Notes: generated from the letters alone by a model not told the origin. A stretch of 64,000 bases of DNA from Solea solea (GCF_958295425.1 NC_081148.1:14516958-14580957); one strand, 5' to 3'; numbered from the stretch's first letter, positions 1 through 13,328 are shown. A program made the numbers and translations.

Positions 1-2323
1 GTCCATATTGGTTCAGTAATTTGGAGATCTGAATCACCTGACTGTTGTGTCTTTAAACAAAGGCCCAAATCAGACTGCTTTGTTATTTTAGTCACTCATG
101 TGATCAGCACTCAACACCACAGGGACACTTTCAGAGTCACTCCCTGCCCTCCAGTCCCGCGCAGAGCAGAGCAGAGCAGCACAGAGAGAGTCTGTTACCA
201 GTGAAACAAAAGTCAGTGTACTGTGTCGTCACATTCTCGACTCACAGGACGAGCCCTGAATGAGAAGAAAGGCCTGTAAACAAACATCCTTTGTCTCCAC
301 CAAAACAAGACAATGTTTGTTGTTGTGCTTTGGACTGTGATGTCATCGTCATGGTTCACCCTCTCTGTGACCTCTGCCCCCCCCCCCACCCTCGCTTCAC
401 CAACAGCTTTATCTCAACGCACAAATGCAAACATTCATGTATTCATCCACCGTCACAAAAATAGATCAGTGAGTTTTATCCGCTCTTTTATCTCCAGCGG
501 GAGGCTGTGCTACTTTAAAACTCTGTGTGTGTGTGTGAGCGCCATCGTTATCTGTGGCAGTTGACAGACATTTTATTTCAGGAAGTCGCTGTGACACTTG
601 ACACCGAACAGTTTAGAGTTTCATCGTTAGAATCGCTGCATGCCTGCGCACTGTAGCAGCTGCTCCACTCAGGAACCTGTGGACTCCTAATGCAGTCGAC
701 CTTTGATGATGTAAGAGATGCAGTCTACGTGATAGATGCATCAGGCTTTGGCCTTGGGCTGCTCTCAATGTTCTACTCCCGTGTGGCCTAGCAGGCTAAA
801 CGGGCCAAAGCAGACCCCATCAATACACCACCAAGCAACAGTCTGGATCCCCTCAACCACTGCACTTAATCTTGGCCATGTAACAAGTTGATAGGTCCTT
901 ATTCTAAGGACAAACAAAACAAGCAGCTCGGCAGTTATTATTAGTATTATTATCCTGCACACGTGTGGTTACACGCTGCCTTCACCTGAGATTAAAAATG
1001 AAAATGCAGCGTGATCAAGATGAGATTACTCGGATGAGTTTATCGCTAAGAGGTGAAGATATGAGAAATATGTACTTCCTTGGCAAAGGCGATGAGTAGA
1101 AATACTGACATGGTGTTTGGTAAGAAACAGTCCAACAGTCAAATCCTGCTGACAAGCAAGGGGGTGTCCAAAGATGTAGACGGTGGCAGCTGTTCTTGAC
1201 ATTTCCTAAAATATATGTTTAATTCAGTGTGTCTGGGCAAAGTCAGTTCACAGCCGCCGAAGAATTGCACAACTTTAAAAAGTCCCATTTACTTAAGCGG
1301 GCTGTGTCGTGCAGAGTAACCCTTCCAGTTTTATGTAAATCACATTCTTTCAAATGAGCTCCTGTAACGAGCTGCTGTCTGGCTGGAGGACGGTCCGCGA
1401 CCTGCTCTGAATACAACGCAGAGGCAGGTAAAGGATGACATAACTGTCAACTGTTCCTTACGTTAATGCCGTTTTCCACTCATTAAAGTGTGTCTTGTCG
1501 CCTGGTGCACATTCAGCTGAGTGCGCCATGATTCAAGAGATTGCATAAGCTTTATGAGTGTTGTTTGGTGTTGGCTCATTCTTGTGCGTGTGTGTGTGTT
1601 TACAGAGGGGAATGCAGCTGTGAGTCAGCACAGAGGAACGGCAGCCTAAGTTATGATGAGACAGAGGTTGGATCACACAAGGTGATGTTTGAAAGAAACA
1701 GTTGCTGTCATCAGTCCTGTATGCTGTCATACATTCCCAGCAGTGACTCACATGTTTTCCTGAGCCTGTTCAATTCCACTGGTTTTACACTGACTCCTTA
1801 GCTGTGTTGATCATGATCGTGTGTGTGTGTGTGTGAACAGAGCCTGACTGTGACTTTTAAACTTGTTTTAAACTTAAAGTTAAAAAAAATCAAACAAATG
1901 CTATTTTAAAAAATGTAATTTGAAATATTTGTTTGTAAACATTTTGAATAGTATATGACATAAACACTGTAAAAAAAAAAAAAAATCCCTTGTAGAATCT
2001 TTCTATTCACATGCTGTGTCACTTCCTGTTGGGTCACTTCCTGTATAAATGACTTCCTGTTTAGTTCCTGCTGTTTGTCTGACAAACATTTGAATCAGGG
2101 AGGAAATCCATGTGCCTCAACTGTGAAGCTTCAGAGCAGTGATGCTGTAAGTCATCTGTTTTATGATATTACTGTTTAGGATATATTACAAATTATTTGG
2201 TCAAGAATTATTCTTTTTAACAGCTTTATACATTAGTTTGCTCAATTGTCATGGAGATGGCCTCACATGTTTTTGTTAATTCACCCACAACTAATGCACT
2301 CCTGTATTGTAGACTGTGTCCGT
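1..2323. other. Non-coding, no gene seen
   Basis: Only chance ORFs. Short features are GT tracts near 1586-1600 and 1820-1835, an A-run near 1971-1984, and three CACTTCCTGT/ACTTCCTGT repeats at 2021-2059 (possible ETS-type sites). Confidence 0.6.
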
Positions 2324-2400
2324 TGGTAGGGTGGCCATACGTCTGGATTTAGGCCGGACAGTCCGGATTTTAAATACCCTGGTGTCCGATAATTTGCTAA
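2324..2400. repeat. Possible DNA-transposon end (GGTGGCCATACGTCxGGATTT type)
   Basis: TAGGGTGGCCATACGTCTGG, then GGCCGGACAGTCCGGATTTT and ACCCTGGTGTCCG, resembles a widespread vertebrate transposon end. No opposite terminus was found nearby, so this is only a fragment. Confidence 0.4.
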
Positions 2401-3058
2401 AAGTGGTGTCGCTCAAATATTTCTGATTTATTGTTGGTTAAAAAATGTAAACAAGGAAATTTCTGGTTGCTGACAGAAATCTTTTACTTCTGAATGTGCA
2501 AAAAAAGTGTGGCTTTATCAGCAAAAAGTAGTAATGGCGACCTTTGCACTGTTTGTCACTGACGTTGATGTAAGTACTCAAGGAAAAGTTGCCAAGGACA
2601 GACATGTTTCCACAGATAAACATAAACACAACAGACGTGTCGCTGGGACCTCTTCTATAATGTCTCGTACATGTATCAGAAGTTTATTGGCAACAAAAAC
2701 CTCCTCGATGCTGCCAGGAAAGAGCAGAAATATTGCAGACATACTGTACCTTCAACTATGCATTTACTTGATATAATGCAGCTGTGTTTATTTGTTACCT
2801 TTTATGCACTTTCCTCAGATCTCAGTTGTTTGTTGTGAATAACTACAAATACTGGAATGAAAAATACTTTTTTCTGTTAAGCATACGTCATGATTTTAGT
2901 TCTTTTCATGGATGAATATTCTGTTTGATTATTGTTTGGTCCATAACATGTGGAAATGATTGATGATGGTCTCGAATGTCTTGTTCTGTCCATAAACCAA
3001 AATGATTCAGTTTGAATGATTTCTTTGTTAAATGGGGCAAAGAAACCAGAAAATGTTC

Positions 3059-3130
3059 ACTTTTAAGAAGCTGAAAAATCGGAGAAACTATCAAACGATA
3101 GTTTCTCCGATTTTTCAGCTTCTTAAAAGT
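3059..3130. repeat. Perfect 34-bp inverted repeat with 4-bp loop
   Basis: The left arm 3059-3092 is the exact reverse complement of the right arm 3097-3130, separated by AAAC. There is no mismatch in 34 pairs, and the match stops abruptly on both sides. An RNA from either strand would fold into a 72-nt hairpin of pre-miRNA size. Possible origins are a template-switch mutation, a tiny foldback element or an assembly artefact. The sequence alone does not decide. Confidence 0.9.
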
Positions 3131-4343
3131 TTTTAAATCACATTCAATTTTTTGATATTCTCAGCAATACAGTCCATGATTTAGACAGTAGTTTTCACAG
3201 TCTTGTTGAGAGTCGGATCACATTTCTGGTGTTTAGATGCGACTGTTCCTTGTCTTGAAAAGATCCAAACCTGATTGTTTTTTTTGCACTTACTGAATAC
3301 TATGTGTGTACACTGTGTATGTGTGAAAAGAACTTGTCCTTTTGAGCACAGCCAGTACAGCCACACACAGAAAATACCTCCCATCTCTCTGCTCCAAACA
3401 AGGCGAAATAGTGTTATGTCAGCGCACAGTAAAATAGCAATATTTTGGGAAGCAGAGAGGTACAAAGAGGTGTGGAGGGAGATGAGAAAGATGTGGCGGT
3501 GGGGGGACTCAGAGAGATTCAGGCTGTACCTGAGGCATGGAGGGGTACATCATTATTCAGAGCAGCGCTTTGATGTTGAGGCTGGGTGGATCTCAGGGAG
3601 CAGGCAAGTAGCAGTTCTAATTAAAATAGTAACAATGCAGCCTGGGTTGCCCTGCAGAAACAGGGTCTTTGAAGAGTCACTGAATGCCCCATTTAGTGCT
3701 GGCTGCCCACAGATAACAGCCGACATTACGCTGACGGACTCTACAGTCTGCATGTGGCAGAGTGTGTCGTTTTTGGAACAATTCATAAACTATTTCTCGC
3801 TCTTTCTCTCGCTCTCTCTCTCTGTGTGTGTGTGTGAGCAATGAGTTCTCGGTGTCCTACTTTCTGGGCTCTTTGGTGGCATTGTGGGTTTGACAGGAGT
3901 GACAGATTGAGATGGGCTGCTGGTACTCAGAGGCCATGCGAAGACAGGGAAGCCTGGGGGATCTTGGTATGACAGGTAGACAGGGGGAGAGATAGAACTT
4001 AATTATAACAACCATAGAGGTGGAATATCAAGTTAACACCCCCGATCAACACAAGAACAATTTCTTCCACGTTCATATTTTTTACCCTAATACCTAAAGC
4101 TGCAACTTTTGGTAATCATTTATATTTTGGGTATGTTGTTGTTGTTATTCTGCCTGTGCTTGGTCTTTGTGAACAGAGATGATGTAACATTATTTGTTGC
4201 ATCTTTGTCAAACAATACTATCAGACGTGACTGAGGGAGTGTTAGTGTGGATACACTATCAGAGCAGGGGTGGGTTGGGGGCAAGAAGAATTTATCCTAT
4301 TTTAACTGATGAATGTCTTACAGTTTAATCAAGTAGTAGCCCT
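3131..4343. other. Non-coding, no gene supported
   Basis: A 189-codon ORF crosses 3275-3844, but its composition is unlike a protein and it ends in CT/GT low-complexity sequence. There are no splice or homology clues. Confidence 0.55.
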
Positions 4344-4780
4344 AGTCTGACTCAGACAGGCAACCGGGCAACTTATTTGGTTGCCCAATTTGATTTATTG
4401 GTTGTGTGACGCCTCCTCTGTAGGTGGCGCTGTATGTTTTTATAAGCTAGTGCATATTGAATCAGTTGAATCCTGTTGACCAACAGCGAACGGCGAGCTG
4501 GACGGTGAAATTATTCGTGCTGTGGTCTTTGCTGTACCTTTTTGCTTTTGCCGACGCCATCGGGTTGTTTGTTCTTTTCTGGCAACAGTACTGTAGTTTA
4601 TACATTATCTCATTCTACTTCCAGGTCAAAGAGCGGGGAGGAAACTTCAGTCTGACTGAGCCTGTCCATGCAGGAGTAGTCTGACTATGAGTTGCATTAT
4701 CCAGGTATGTTAGTCTGACTAAGACCAGCTCGATTTTAGTCATTCGAACGTGTTTACATGACAAATTATTGTCTGACTAA
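4344..4780. repeat. Repeat-like segment with iterated AGTCTGACT motif
   Basis: AGTCTGACT occurs exactly at 4344-4352, 4649-4657, 4678-4686 and 4712-4720, with a near copy TGTCTGACT at 4770-4778. Some neighbouring text (TAAGACCAGCTCGATTTTAG, TGTTTACATGAC) suggests a decayed DNA transposon that may continue toward 5 kb. The 75-codon ORF inside (4457-4684) shows no family resemblance. Confidence 0.45.
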
Positions 4781-7700
4781 AATCACTGACTTTTGATACT
4801 TTGTGTTTTGAATCATGCTCCAACCGGTTTGCAGCGGTCTTGTTTTACGAGCACACTGTTGCCTGTCTTGACATAAAACAAATTACTTCCTATGTTCAGA
4901 GCTGGAATGTTGCCAGGAGACACGGAATCCAAACACAGAGAGAGTCGTATGAACCTGAATCTGATAGGCTTAATCAGGATTGTGTGGAGCAGACGTTGGT
5001 TTATATTTAAAAGATGCACATTCTGACAACAACAGAAGTTTTCCTCATCACATTGACGGTGCTGTTCGGTTGCTTGCAGATTTTCTTCCCCTTGTCCGCC
5101 GAGCGTGTTTATGTCTCTCCTCGTATCTACTGAGGCATATTGCAGTGAAAGGCACAAGTGGGCTGTGGAGAGAGCTGAGTGATGCTCTGAGACAGCAGCA
5201 GTTCAAAGAGACTGTCTGCATAGAGAGAAGGGTCTAATTTTAACTTGGAGACAGAGGAGCTCATGAAACAGCTCTCCGCCTGACTACAGCTCAATTATTC
5301 ATCAACACAAGTCTCTCAACTTAAAAAACCTGACATGGTATTCATTCCCCCTCGTCTACTATGCTGTTTCATTCAGACACAAAAACAACCGCCCACACTC
5401 AGACAGACCCAAACTACCCATCCTAGCCTCATCCTGAACCATAAAATGTCCTTTGCGAGTCAAAAGCACCGTACTGCACGGATGCTTTTCAAATACAAGA
5501 GCAGCAGGTTAACTTTTACAATAAAGTAATCTTTTGTAAGCCGTCTGGCGAACAAATAGATAATCTTAATTCGACCGAGTGTTTTTAAATCAGCTTGGTT
5601 CGTCGTTTACCGTGGGCCGTTGTGAACCTGTTCTGTTGACTAAACAATGCCAAAGTGTTGATAGTGGCTGTGACCTTCAAAGCATCTTGGGTCTCCAGCA
5701 TCAACACAAGCCTGTCGTGTTTTTGCAACTGTAAACAAGGATTTGTCATTTTCACACATGGACGTCAGCATTACGGAAGTGTTCTGGCCATGGACGCCTA
5801 ACCTGATGACTCGTGTTCTGTTTTGTTGCAGTTTGCAGCGTCGCCACCAACCAGCTGACACCGGACTTGTCATGTGACAAGCTCATTCCTCTAACTGGTG
5901 ACGCAAAAGGAGAACTTGCGTAACGACACAAGATTTCCATCCACTCTCTTTTTCTTGAACCTTGTGTACCGACGCGTGGACTGTCACTGCATGAATCATC
6001 TGTTGCTACAGGTGTAATGACGCTCTGGAGGATACCGCTGAGCAGTATTTTCTTATCTCTGCGACAGCAAATCAGAGAGGCCCATAAAACAGTCCACCAT
6101 TATAATATGTCTTTTAAAAAATATGCCAAGATTCCAAAAAAATCCCACAGCCCGTCAGAGCAGCTTGTTAAGCTTTCCAGACCCTTGTTAAGTTCTAAGT
6201 ATTCAAACGCAACAACTTTGCCAGACTGCAGCTGCACATGAGCGTCGTAAAAAAACTGGGTTGAGACCATTTTGGAAATGAGTTGTTGAACTTCACTCAA
6301 ACAGCTACAGATCCCAGGTCAGGACAAACAGCAGCTCTGACGGATGCAGCAGCCTGAACCTGTTCAATGTTCTTTCCGGTCTTGCAAATCACTGGGGGGG
6401 GGGGGGCTTAGGTAAGCAGTGCAACCCCAGGCAATCTGGGAGGGGATTTAAGCCTGCTGTGATAATGACACCATTTTAAGACGCATCCAGACAAGCTGAC
6501 AAATTAATGCTGAGGCTATGTTTTCATGTTGACTAGCGACTGTAAGGCAAACACTGATAAACACATGGCGCTGCCTGTCCGACAGCGACGGCACAGTGAT
6601 GTGTCTGAATTTATGCTTCATTTTAAGAGCGAATATAAACCCAGAGAGGCTTTTGTGTAACTATCTCACTCGATGTGTGAGGCCTAGTTTATTTGTTTTC
6701 ACCAACAGACAACAAATCCAAGCGTGGGCGCATAAATCTACAGGATCAGTGGAGTAAAAATAATAACGCATACTCAGTATTAATGCTCTGCAATGAACCT
6801 TTCCAAGTCCACATTTCCGTCACTAAAACAGGTTGCTTTCCTTTCGTGGACAGCCTGGTTGAATTCCGTGTTTAATCTGAGTCTATCTTTGACAGGCAGC
6901 AGGTGCCATGTACGTGGTGAGGGAGATAGGGCTGGTTAAAGACAGTCAGTAGTTGGGAGATAAGGCCACAGGGGCTAACTTTAGCATCTGACAAGAGGAA
7001 GGAAAAACTGTGATTGGTGTTGCCCTGGAACATTGGCTGAGGAGAGTGGGATGATTTCTGACGTAGTATCTTCTCTGCAGTACATGTCAGCTATAGACAG
7101 GTGGTCAAAATGTCTTCGAAGCAAGTTTAAGTCGTAGAAATGTGACGTTTTTCCTTCGCTTTCAAACAATGTATCCATCTGCTAATTAACTGCAAATCCA
7201 AGATTCAAGCACTTTATTGAAACAGTTTAATACAACACATTTGCTTCTGGGACCATCTCAGAGTTGTATTCAAAATCTCAAGTTATAAAATGTTAAAAAT
7301 CTGAGTTCAAATAACTCACAGTACAATATTTAATACATATTAAAATGCTATAAGTAATCAGATAATAATTATGTGCCACTATGGCAAGTTGAGAGTAGAA
7401 AGGAAAGAATTAACCAGGACTTACTTTCTTACTGCACATCATTGTTGCACGTAACAGCAACATAGATTATTTTTAGTCAAAGTATTTTTTTAAAAGCACC
7501 TGTTAGAGGAGCATGACGCCGCAGCATCTGTGTGCACCACCATCTTGCACCAATCAGTGTTAATCAGTGTTGATCAGTGATGATCAGTGATGGCATATCC
7601 AGTTTACTGGCTCAGTACCAGCAGTTGTTCTTGTGTTTTTTTCTCTTATACTAATAATAGATATAATACAAGGAGTAAAAACACTGGTTTAGATGCGTTT

Positions 7701-7899
7701 TGACATCAAGTGCTTCTTTCCAGATAGATTTGTAAAACCATTTTAATGTGTTTCCATGAGCGTTCTTATTTTAAAGCTACAGTAGTAAGGGATTTCTGAT
7801 CAATAATTCCACAAATGTCAGTGTAATGTGCAGCACTGTGCAAAAATCTGATTAGATGTGTTGTATTAGAAATGCTCTAATGACAGTGTAATTATTTTA
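4781..7899. other. Non-coding, no gene seen
   Basis: Chance ORFs only. A minus-strand AATAAA at 7218-7213 lies in an AAGATTCAAG...TTTATT context typical of fish retroposon tails. At 7550-7590 there is a short GATCAGTGAT tandem. Confidence 0.55.
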
Positions 7900-8125
7900 C
7901 ATTATTTTTATTTTTATTATTTATTTATGTTGCTACTTTTCAGAGGAGGAGAAATTACCTCAGGTCATTTGTCACGTATGAAACTAGTGCATCTGTCCAT
8001 GCTCATTTGATGACAGGAGGTCAGGAGGTCAGGAAACCATAACGCAGGTATTTCACAGTTTGACCTGCAGATGTAACTCAACGAGCGACTATTGTTCCAA
8101 CAATCCTACCCACTGTCGCTTTAAA
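7900..8125. repeat. Dispersed repeat, copy 1 of 2 in this window
   Basis: Aligns by eye to 55100-55347. Shared blocks are TTGTCACGTATGAAACTAGT / CTGTCACATACGGAATGAGT, GTCTGTCCATACTCAT-like, a GxTCAGGA block, CCTGCAGATGxAACTC, and the end ATCCTAC..ACTG..GCTTTAA. The TCCTAC...CTTTAA end is typical of a common fish repeat. Edges are approximate. Confidence 0.65.
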
Positions 8126-8427
8126 CACTGGATAGAAATGAACGTACGTCTCTCACTCTGCATTCAAAACAATGACCCTACTAATTATTTTGGGAATATC
8201 CACTGGTATAAATGTCAACGCCACCAAAACCATATCATAGCAACAGTACTTTGGCTGAGACGACTTAGACAGTCATCATTTCCATGACTGAGAGACTGAG
8301 GTCATGTTGCCCGGGCTTATCTGTCTTACTGTAAGATGGTGTGTGTGTGTATGTGTGTGTACTTGTATTTATATCTTTGTGAGGACATTTTGACATTTTG
8401 TTGAGGTTCTGAGCCGCTTCTCTGTGT

Positions 8428-8428
<1 letters not shown>

Positions 8429-8462
<34 letters not shown>

Positions 8463-8463
8463 G
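8429..8463. repeat. (TGTC)n microsatellite
   Basis: About eight tandem TGTC units, preceded by a GT-rich stretch at 8339-8361. Confidence 0.95.
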
Positions 8464-10900
8464 GCAGCCTGGATCAGCGTGTCGTGCCATGGACGACTCT
8501 GCCAACTCCCTTCTTCCTTAACAGCCACCTCCACCTATGAAAGCGTGTGTTCTCCTGACAAGAATATGTCAATTGCACATGCCAGTGACATGATTTATCA
8601 GCGCAGATATTATTGTTTGCAAGCGTCAATAAAAATGACTTTGATGTTGCCTTCTGTATTTGTTCAGCACAGTAGGCGTTCATCTGGAGTTCTATTCCAG
8701 CACCACTTCCTCTGTCAAATCATCTGCGATGGTTTTGCACCAAAAAGCACTCTGAGCCATGCATCATGCCTTTATGCAGTGCCAGGCAAGCGAAGTATTT
8801 GGCCACGGGCAATGAAGGCGTAATTTTTGCTTTAGCAAACCCAAAAAAACCCAGCATTAATTATTCAACCCCCTCCCCGTACCAGTCTGACATTCTGATC
8901 ACGACTGGAGGTGGTTACAGGGTATCAGTAAGGTTGCAGAGTAGTATTATTGTATAAGTTGTTGCTATAATATCTTTGGTGCCAAGAAATAAGTTGCTTT
9001 TGTGATGTGCAGACTGTCAGTAAAATAATAACAAAAAATCAATAGCAAAAATTCCTGTGTTGAGAATGTCACCTGTTTTCTGTGCCCACAGCCTTAAAAC
9101 GAAAGACAAGGTAATTACTATTCCTATTATTTTGTCCAGTACATTGATTGTCATTTTGTTTTCCTACTTGAAATAGTCGGCACACACTATTGGCCTGACA
9201 TTTGCACTTGCGTAACTCCCAGACAGAGATACAGAGAGACACTGATACTTAAAAGAAGGGTGTTGGCATTTCTGGTTTGATGAAAGGTGAGCAGTTTTGT
9301 CAGCGTCTGCCAAAACAAGCTGCCGTACACTCATAAGGGCTGAGCTTGGAGAGCTACCAGTGACAGAACATACAGTACTTCATGGAGCTGCGCTAGTAGG
9401 GCGGTTTTAGGCCAACCCGACATTGTTGTCTTTGTTTTCTCGGCATAAAAATACCATTGTGTGCTCGTCACATTACCGCGGCGGTCTTTGTGAAACACCA
9501 GAATGCGATCTGGTGCAACAGCTGCTCTGACAAAGTTTGTGGAGGTCAGAGAGTTTGACTCACTGCACACAGACGAGGTGGAACAGATTCAATTATAAGA
9601 CCTATTTACAGCCAGTAATGACAGTAAACCTCGAGGCAAATAATGAGGTTATCTACCATCCCACTAATCACAGGAGCATTTCGTTTCAAGGCAAATCTCG
9701 GTCGAATGTTGCATCAACACCTCCAGCGGCATCAGTGCGAGGCTTTCCTGTGGTGTGGGAGTGTGGGTAATCTTTGGCAGACCTGCACAGAAAACTGTGC
9801 GCACTGTGAAAACTGGCATGTTGATGCTTTCATGCCATCGTCACACGGCGTCCCAGAGGAGTGTCACAGTTCGTTCCTCTCATTTAGAGCATGAGCATGT
9901 CGCCGTCACACTGTGGCTCTTCATGCGTTGTTGTGTTTCTGCCGCAGAACAGCATTTACTTTGGATTTTTAATAAGTGTTAATGAGGGAAATGCCATCTG
10001 CAAGTCGACCTTTTAAATGATCTCCATCCAACCTGTAAGACGGGGAACATTCACAATAACACCGTCATTACTCTTGGTTATTGGTCATGTTCTCCAGTTG
10101 AAACACTGGAGGACACAAAGAGGAAGTCCTCACGCCTCACACTCACTGACGCCTGCCTGGCACAGGCTCTCGTGACTGTTATTAGCACCAGTCTCAGAAG
10201 CTGAAGGCACCACATTGTATGCTGGACGCAGACACATGGTTTCGGTTACAACCAGGCTGTAGTAGGATAACAAAGATGAATAAACAAAGATGAATAATAT
10301 TTTAGACCAGTTTTGCATATGGTCACATATTCCCAACGGGTGCATTGTTGTTGTTGTTTTTCCTGTGCTTTGTCTGCTCATGTGACCGTGGTTATGTTAG
10401 TCAGAGGAAGTGGGCGAGTGGGAAGGGTGAGATTTTGTGCTGAGAGCTTTAATTATCCCAGAATCGTTATTTCCCAAGTACAGCATGTCGGAATCACAGT
10501 AGCTTAATGTAACGGTCTCACCTAAAATGTGTGTTCTTTAATTTAATCTCGCCCACCTCATTACATCACAAATGTATAAATCTTCGTCCACATAAGGCCA
10601 GTGAATGTATGCGTGTGTTTTCCTCTCTAATTCAAAGACGAGGAGGCGTTTGTATCGATGCTGAAAATCCATCCGCCATTCAAATGAGTCCCTTGTTTTG
10701 TTGGGCTGTCACGTCAGCTGCAGCAGAACGCTGGTGACTGGAGATGAAAGAGCAGCATATACTCAGAGCCTAATTGCAATCACGACTAAAAAGGCTGTAG
10801 CTCTGTGGAGATGGTGGAATATATGATGGGATGGATGCATAAATCATAGATAGAGAAAATGCATTATGCACAGTTGAGATAAGATGGACATCATTTGTCC
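8464..10900. other. Non-coding, no gene seen
   Basis: Unique-looking sequence with only chance ORFs. No RNA gene or repeat was recognised. Confidence 0.55.
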
Positions 10901-11457
10901 GCTTCCATTTGGAGTCCGGGCACTCAAGGCAATTTGACTGCAGTGTTTCTCTTCAGAGGGCCGGGATTTATTATTGGCAGAATAACTCGGGGCCAATAAA
11001 ACACATCGACTTCCACCTTTGTATCCTATTTCCTTTCCTGGCCGAGTCCTTTGATGGTCCCATTACATTTCAGGGAATGTTATTTCCGTATTCAGTGCGA
11101 AACCTTGAGGGATGTCTCTCATGGAGTTTTTCGTTCAAGCACACAAGAGACACATCTGGGACTGCTGGCGAAATGCTCATGTGTGGCTTTTTGGAAAGAA
11201 AGAAAATGATAATTTGATGTGTCACCTTGGAGATGGCAGATGACAGCTGTTCCATGCACGAGTCGGGCTTAATTGGCAAAGAAATTAGCCTGACCTTGAC
11301 TGTGGCGGCGAGGCCGACGAGCCCGTCTGCCATTCGAAATGACACTGTTGTAATTTTCAACAGAAGCGAGCAAACACTCTGAGAATTAATTATATGGTGG
11401 AATGTGTCGTGGTGCAACGGACGCACACAGTGAATACTTATGTAAGCTGTTGCTCCA

Positions 11458-11471
11458 GTCTCCATGGTAAC
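11458..11471. promoter_or_regulatory. RFX X-box
   Basis: GTCTCCATGGTAAC matches the relaxed RFX consensus. It is the first of two sites 67 bp apart. Confidence 0.5.
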
Positions 11472-11524
11472 CCGCAGCATTCTAACACACGCCTCCTCCG
11501 ATCTGCTTTCCCCTAAAGTGGGCT

Positions 11525-11538
11525 GTTTCCATGGAAAC
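11525..11538. promoter_or_regulatory. RFX X-box-like palindrome
   Basis: GTTTCCATGGAAAC is a perfect palindrome close to the RFX consensus, paired with the site at 11458. Confidence 0.45.
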
Positions 11539-11627
11539 CAGGCAGCTGCCTTTGATGATGGCTCTCATGAAATGACACTCGCTGATAACACTGGCTCTGA
11601 GAGAGAAGTGTGTGTGTGGGGGGGGTG

Positions 11628-11662
11628 GAGCGATGGATGGATGGAGCGATGGATGGATCGGC
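11628..11662. repeat. (GATG)n-type short tandem repeat
   Basis: Two GATGGATGGAT(G) blocks separated by GAGC, just after a GTGTGT and G-run. Confidence 0.85.
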
Positions 11663-13328
11663 AGTGTTTGCTTTGCGGGGTGAAATCATGGAGGAAGAGA
11701 AAGCACGAGAAAACGATTTCTTGCTGAAACGGAGATACTGCAAAGAGCTCCATAGATAGAAAGATGAATAATGAATAGGTAGTAGTATGGACTCAACACA
11801 ACAGATGATGAGGAGAGGTTTAAAAAAAGGAAATGTACAAAAACACCAAAAGGGAAAATGATTATTGAATGTTTTAAAGTGCAGGATAATGAGTCACGTA
11901 GCCACAGCACAGCTCCCTTCCTCCTCCCAGCTGGAGTGGTTTACCTGGCACCAAATCAGACAGGGACTCAGGAACACGGAGAAACGGAGGAGGCAAAAGG
12001 AGAAAAGACTCACAGCCACATAAGGAGTGGCATGATTTGCTTGCCTCGTGTTGATTCATGTGAGTTTTAGTACCTTGGCTGCAAGTGTAAGAGATAGGTA
12101 CTTTATACTGATACGTGTCACAAGGTTTTTTTTACATGCTGGCCACCATAGTTTTTGAAATGGCAACAGAACCCGTGGATTTCGTTATAAGCCTCTTTTT
12201 TTTTTACCCAGTCCATCAGCCATATCACCTATCGCGTGACACATCCTGTTGCATCAGGAGTAAACTGTTTGTGGTTCCAAGTGACTGTTGTTCATCACTG
12301 TTGTGCAACATCCTCCAACAACCACACACTGTTCTTGGCAATCCTAACTGAAATTAGCTTTCAACTGACTCCTCCCCCTGCTCTGAGCTGTAAACCATGG
12401 AGCGTGGGTTTAGTAGGTGCAGTCTGGGTGTCAGTGGGCACATGAAATTCTACTCTGAATGCGAGTCTCCTGCCTGTGGGCTGATGCAGCCTGCAACGTC
12501 GTTCATTGGGCGGAGAAAATAGCTTTGGCACCGGCAAGCAGATCAAAGTGATCAGACAAGTAATCCCCCATGAGTCAGAAGAGAACCGGTTTGTGTGATG
12601 TGTGTGTGTGTGTGTGTTTGTTATTTCATCACTCTCCCTTTACTCACTCAGACAGATAATGCCCTCCCCCACTATTTCAATTTCATCTTCCTGTAAGGTA
12701 ACTTTGAAGTTAAAGGGCATTTTCACTTTGACTGCATTAGAAAAATCACCCCGTAAAACGCTGTAATTTCCCCTTGTGACGAGAGACAGCTGTGTCTCTG
12801 CGCTTCTCGCTCTGACCTAGGGCACATTCAACAACCGCACACCTGCTTCAAACACAAATCCAACGGGTTGATGAGGGTTTCGTTTTTTGAAAGTGAGACG
12901 CCTCACCCTCGCAGGCCAACTGATCTAACCGCGGTGACACAGACATCACAACTTATTGGTAATGCATCATGACAGAGATCGAATGTACAACCCCCGGAGA
13001 AAGAGGGAAGGGGAAAAAAAGAGAAAAGGCAAGAAACTGAATTCAAAGAATAAGAGTATTAAGTCTTAGTTGGAAGCTGACTTACTGTACGTATCTCGAC
13101 CACACACTTGGTGTTCAGTCAGCGCAGGCAGCATTGCTCTGCCCTCTTGACTAACATGATATTTAAGATGTCTGGCTTCTCTGTGGTCACAGATGATTGT
13201 AATATAAAGTTTTAATTGTAAGGCTGAGACACGCCATAATAATAAAAAAAAGGATTTTGAGAACCCTCTGTTGTGCCTTTGTGTCTGGACTAGCTGGTCA
13301 TTAGCTGGACGACTCACTGGGAATTTCA

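Larger units (their letters stand above)
10900..11600. other. Candidate conserved non-coding block
   Basis: Balanced composition, no low complexity for several hundred bases, AT-rich homeobox-like TTAATTATAT, and two RFX-like palindromes at 11458 and 11525. Conservation is inferred from appearance only. Confidence 0.35.

Noticed and set aside
3275..3844. 189-codon plus-strand ORF, the longest in the window
   Set aside because: No domain, signal or splice context. It ends in CT/GT low-complexity sequence and its composition is erratic.
7198..7225. Minus-strand AATAAAGTGCTTGAATCTTG as a gene 3' end
   Set aside because: The context resembles a fish retroposon tail and no protein-like ORF lies upstream on the minus strand.
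8429..8463. Tandem TGTC array as a CRISPR-like repeat
   Set aside because: Pure 4-bp microsatellite without spacers, in a eukaryotic genome.
11070..11480. 136-codon minus-strand ORF across the 11-kb block
   Set aside because: No recognisable domain and no start context. The block looks regulatory rather than coding.
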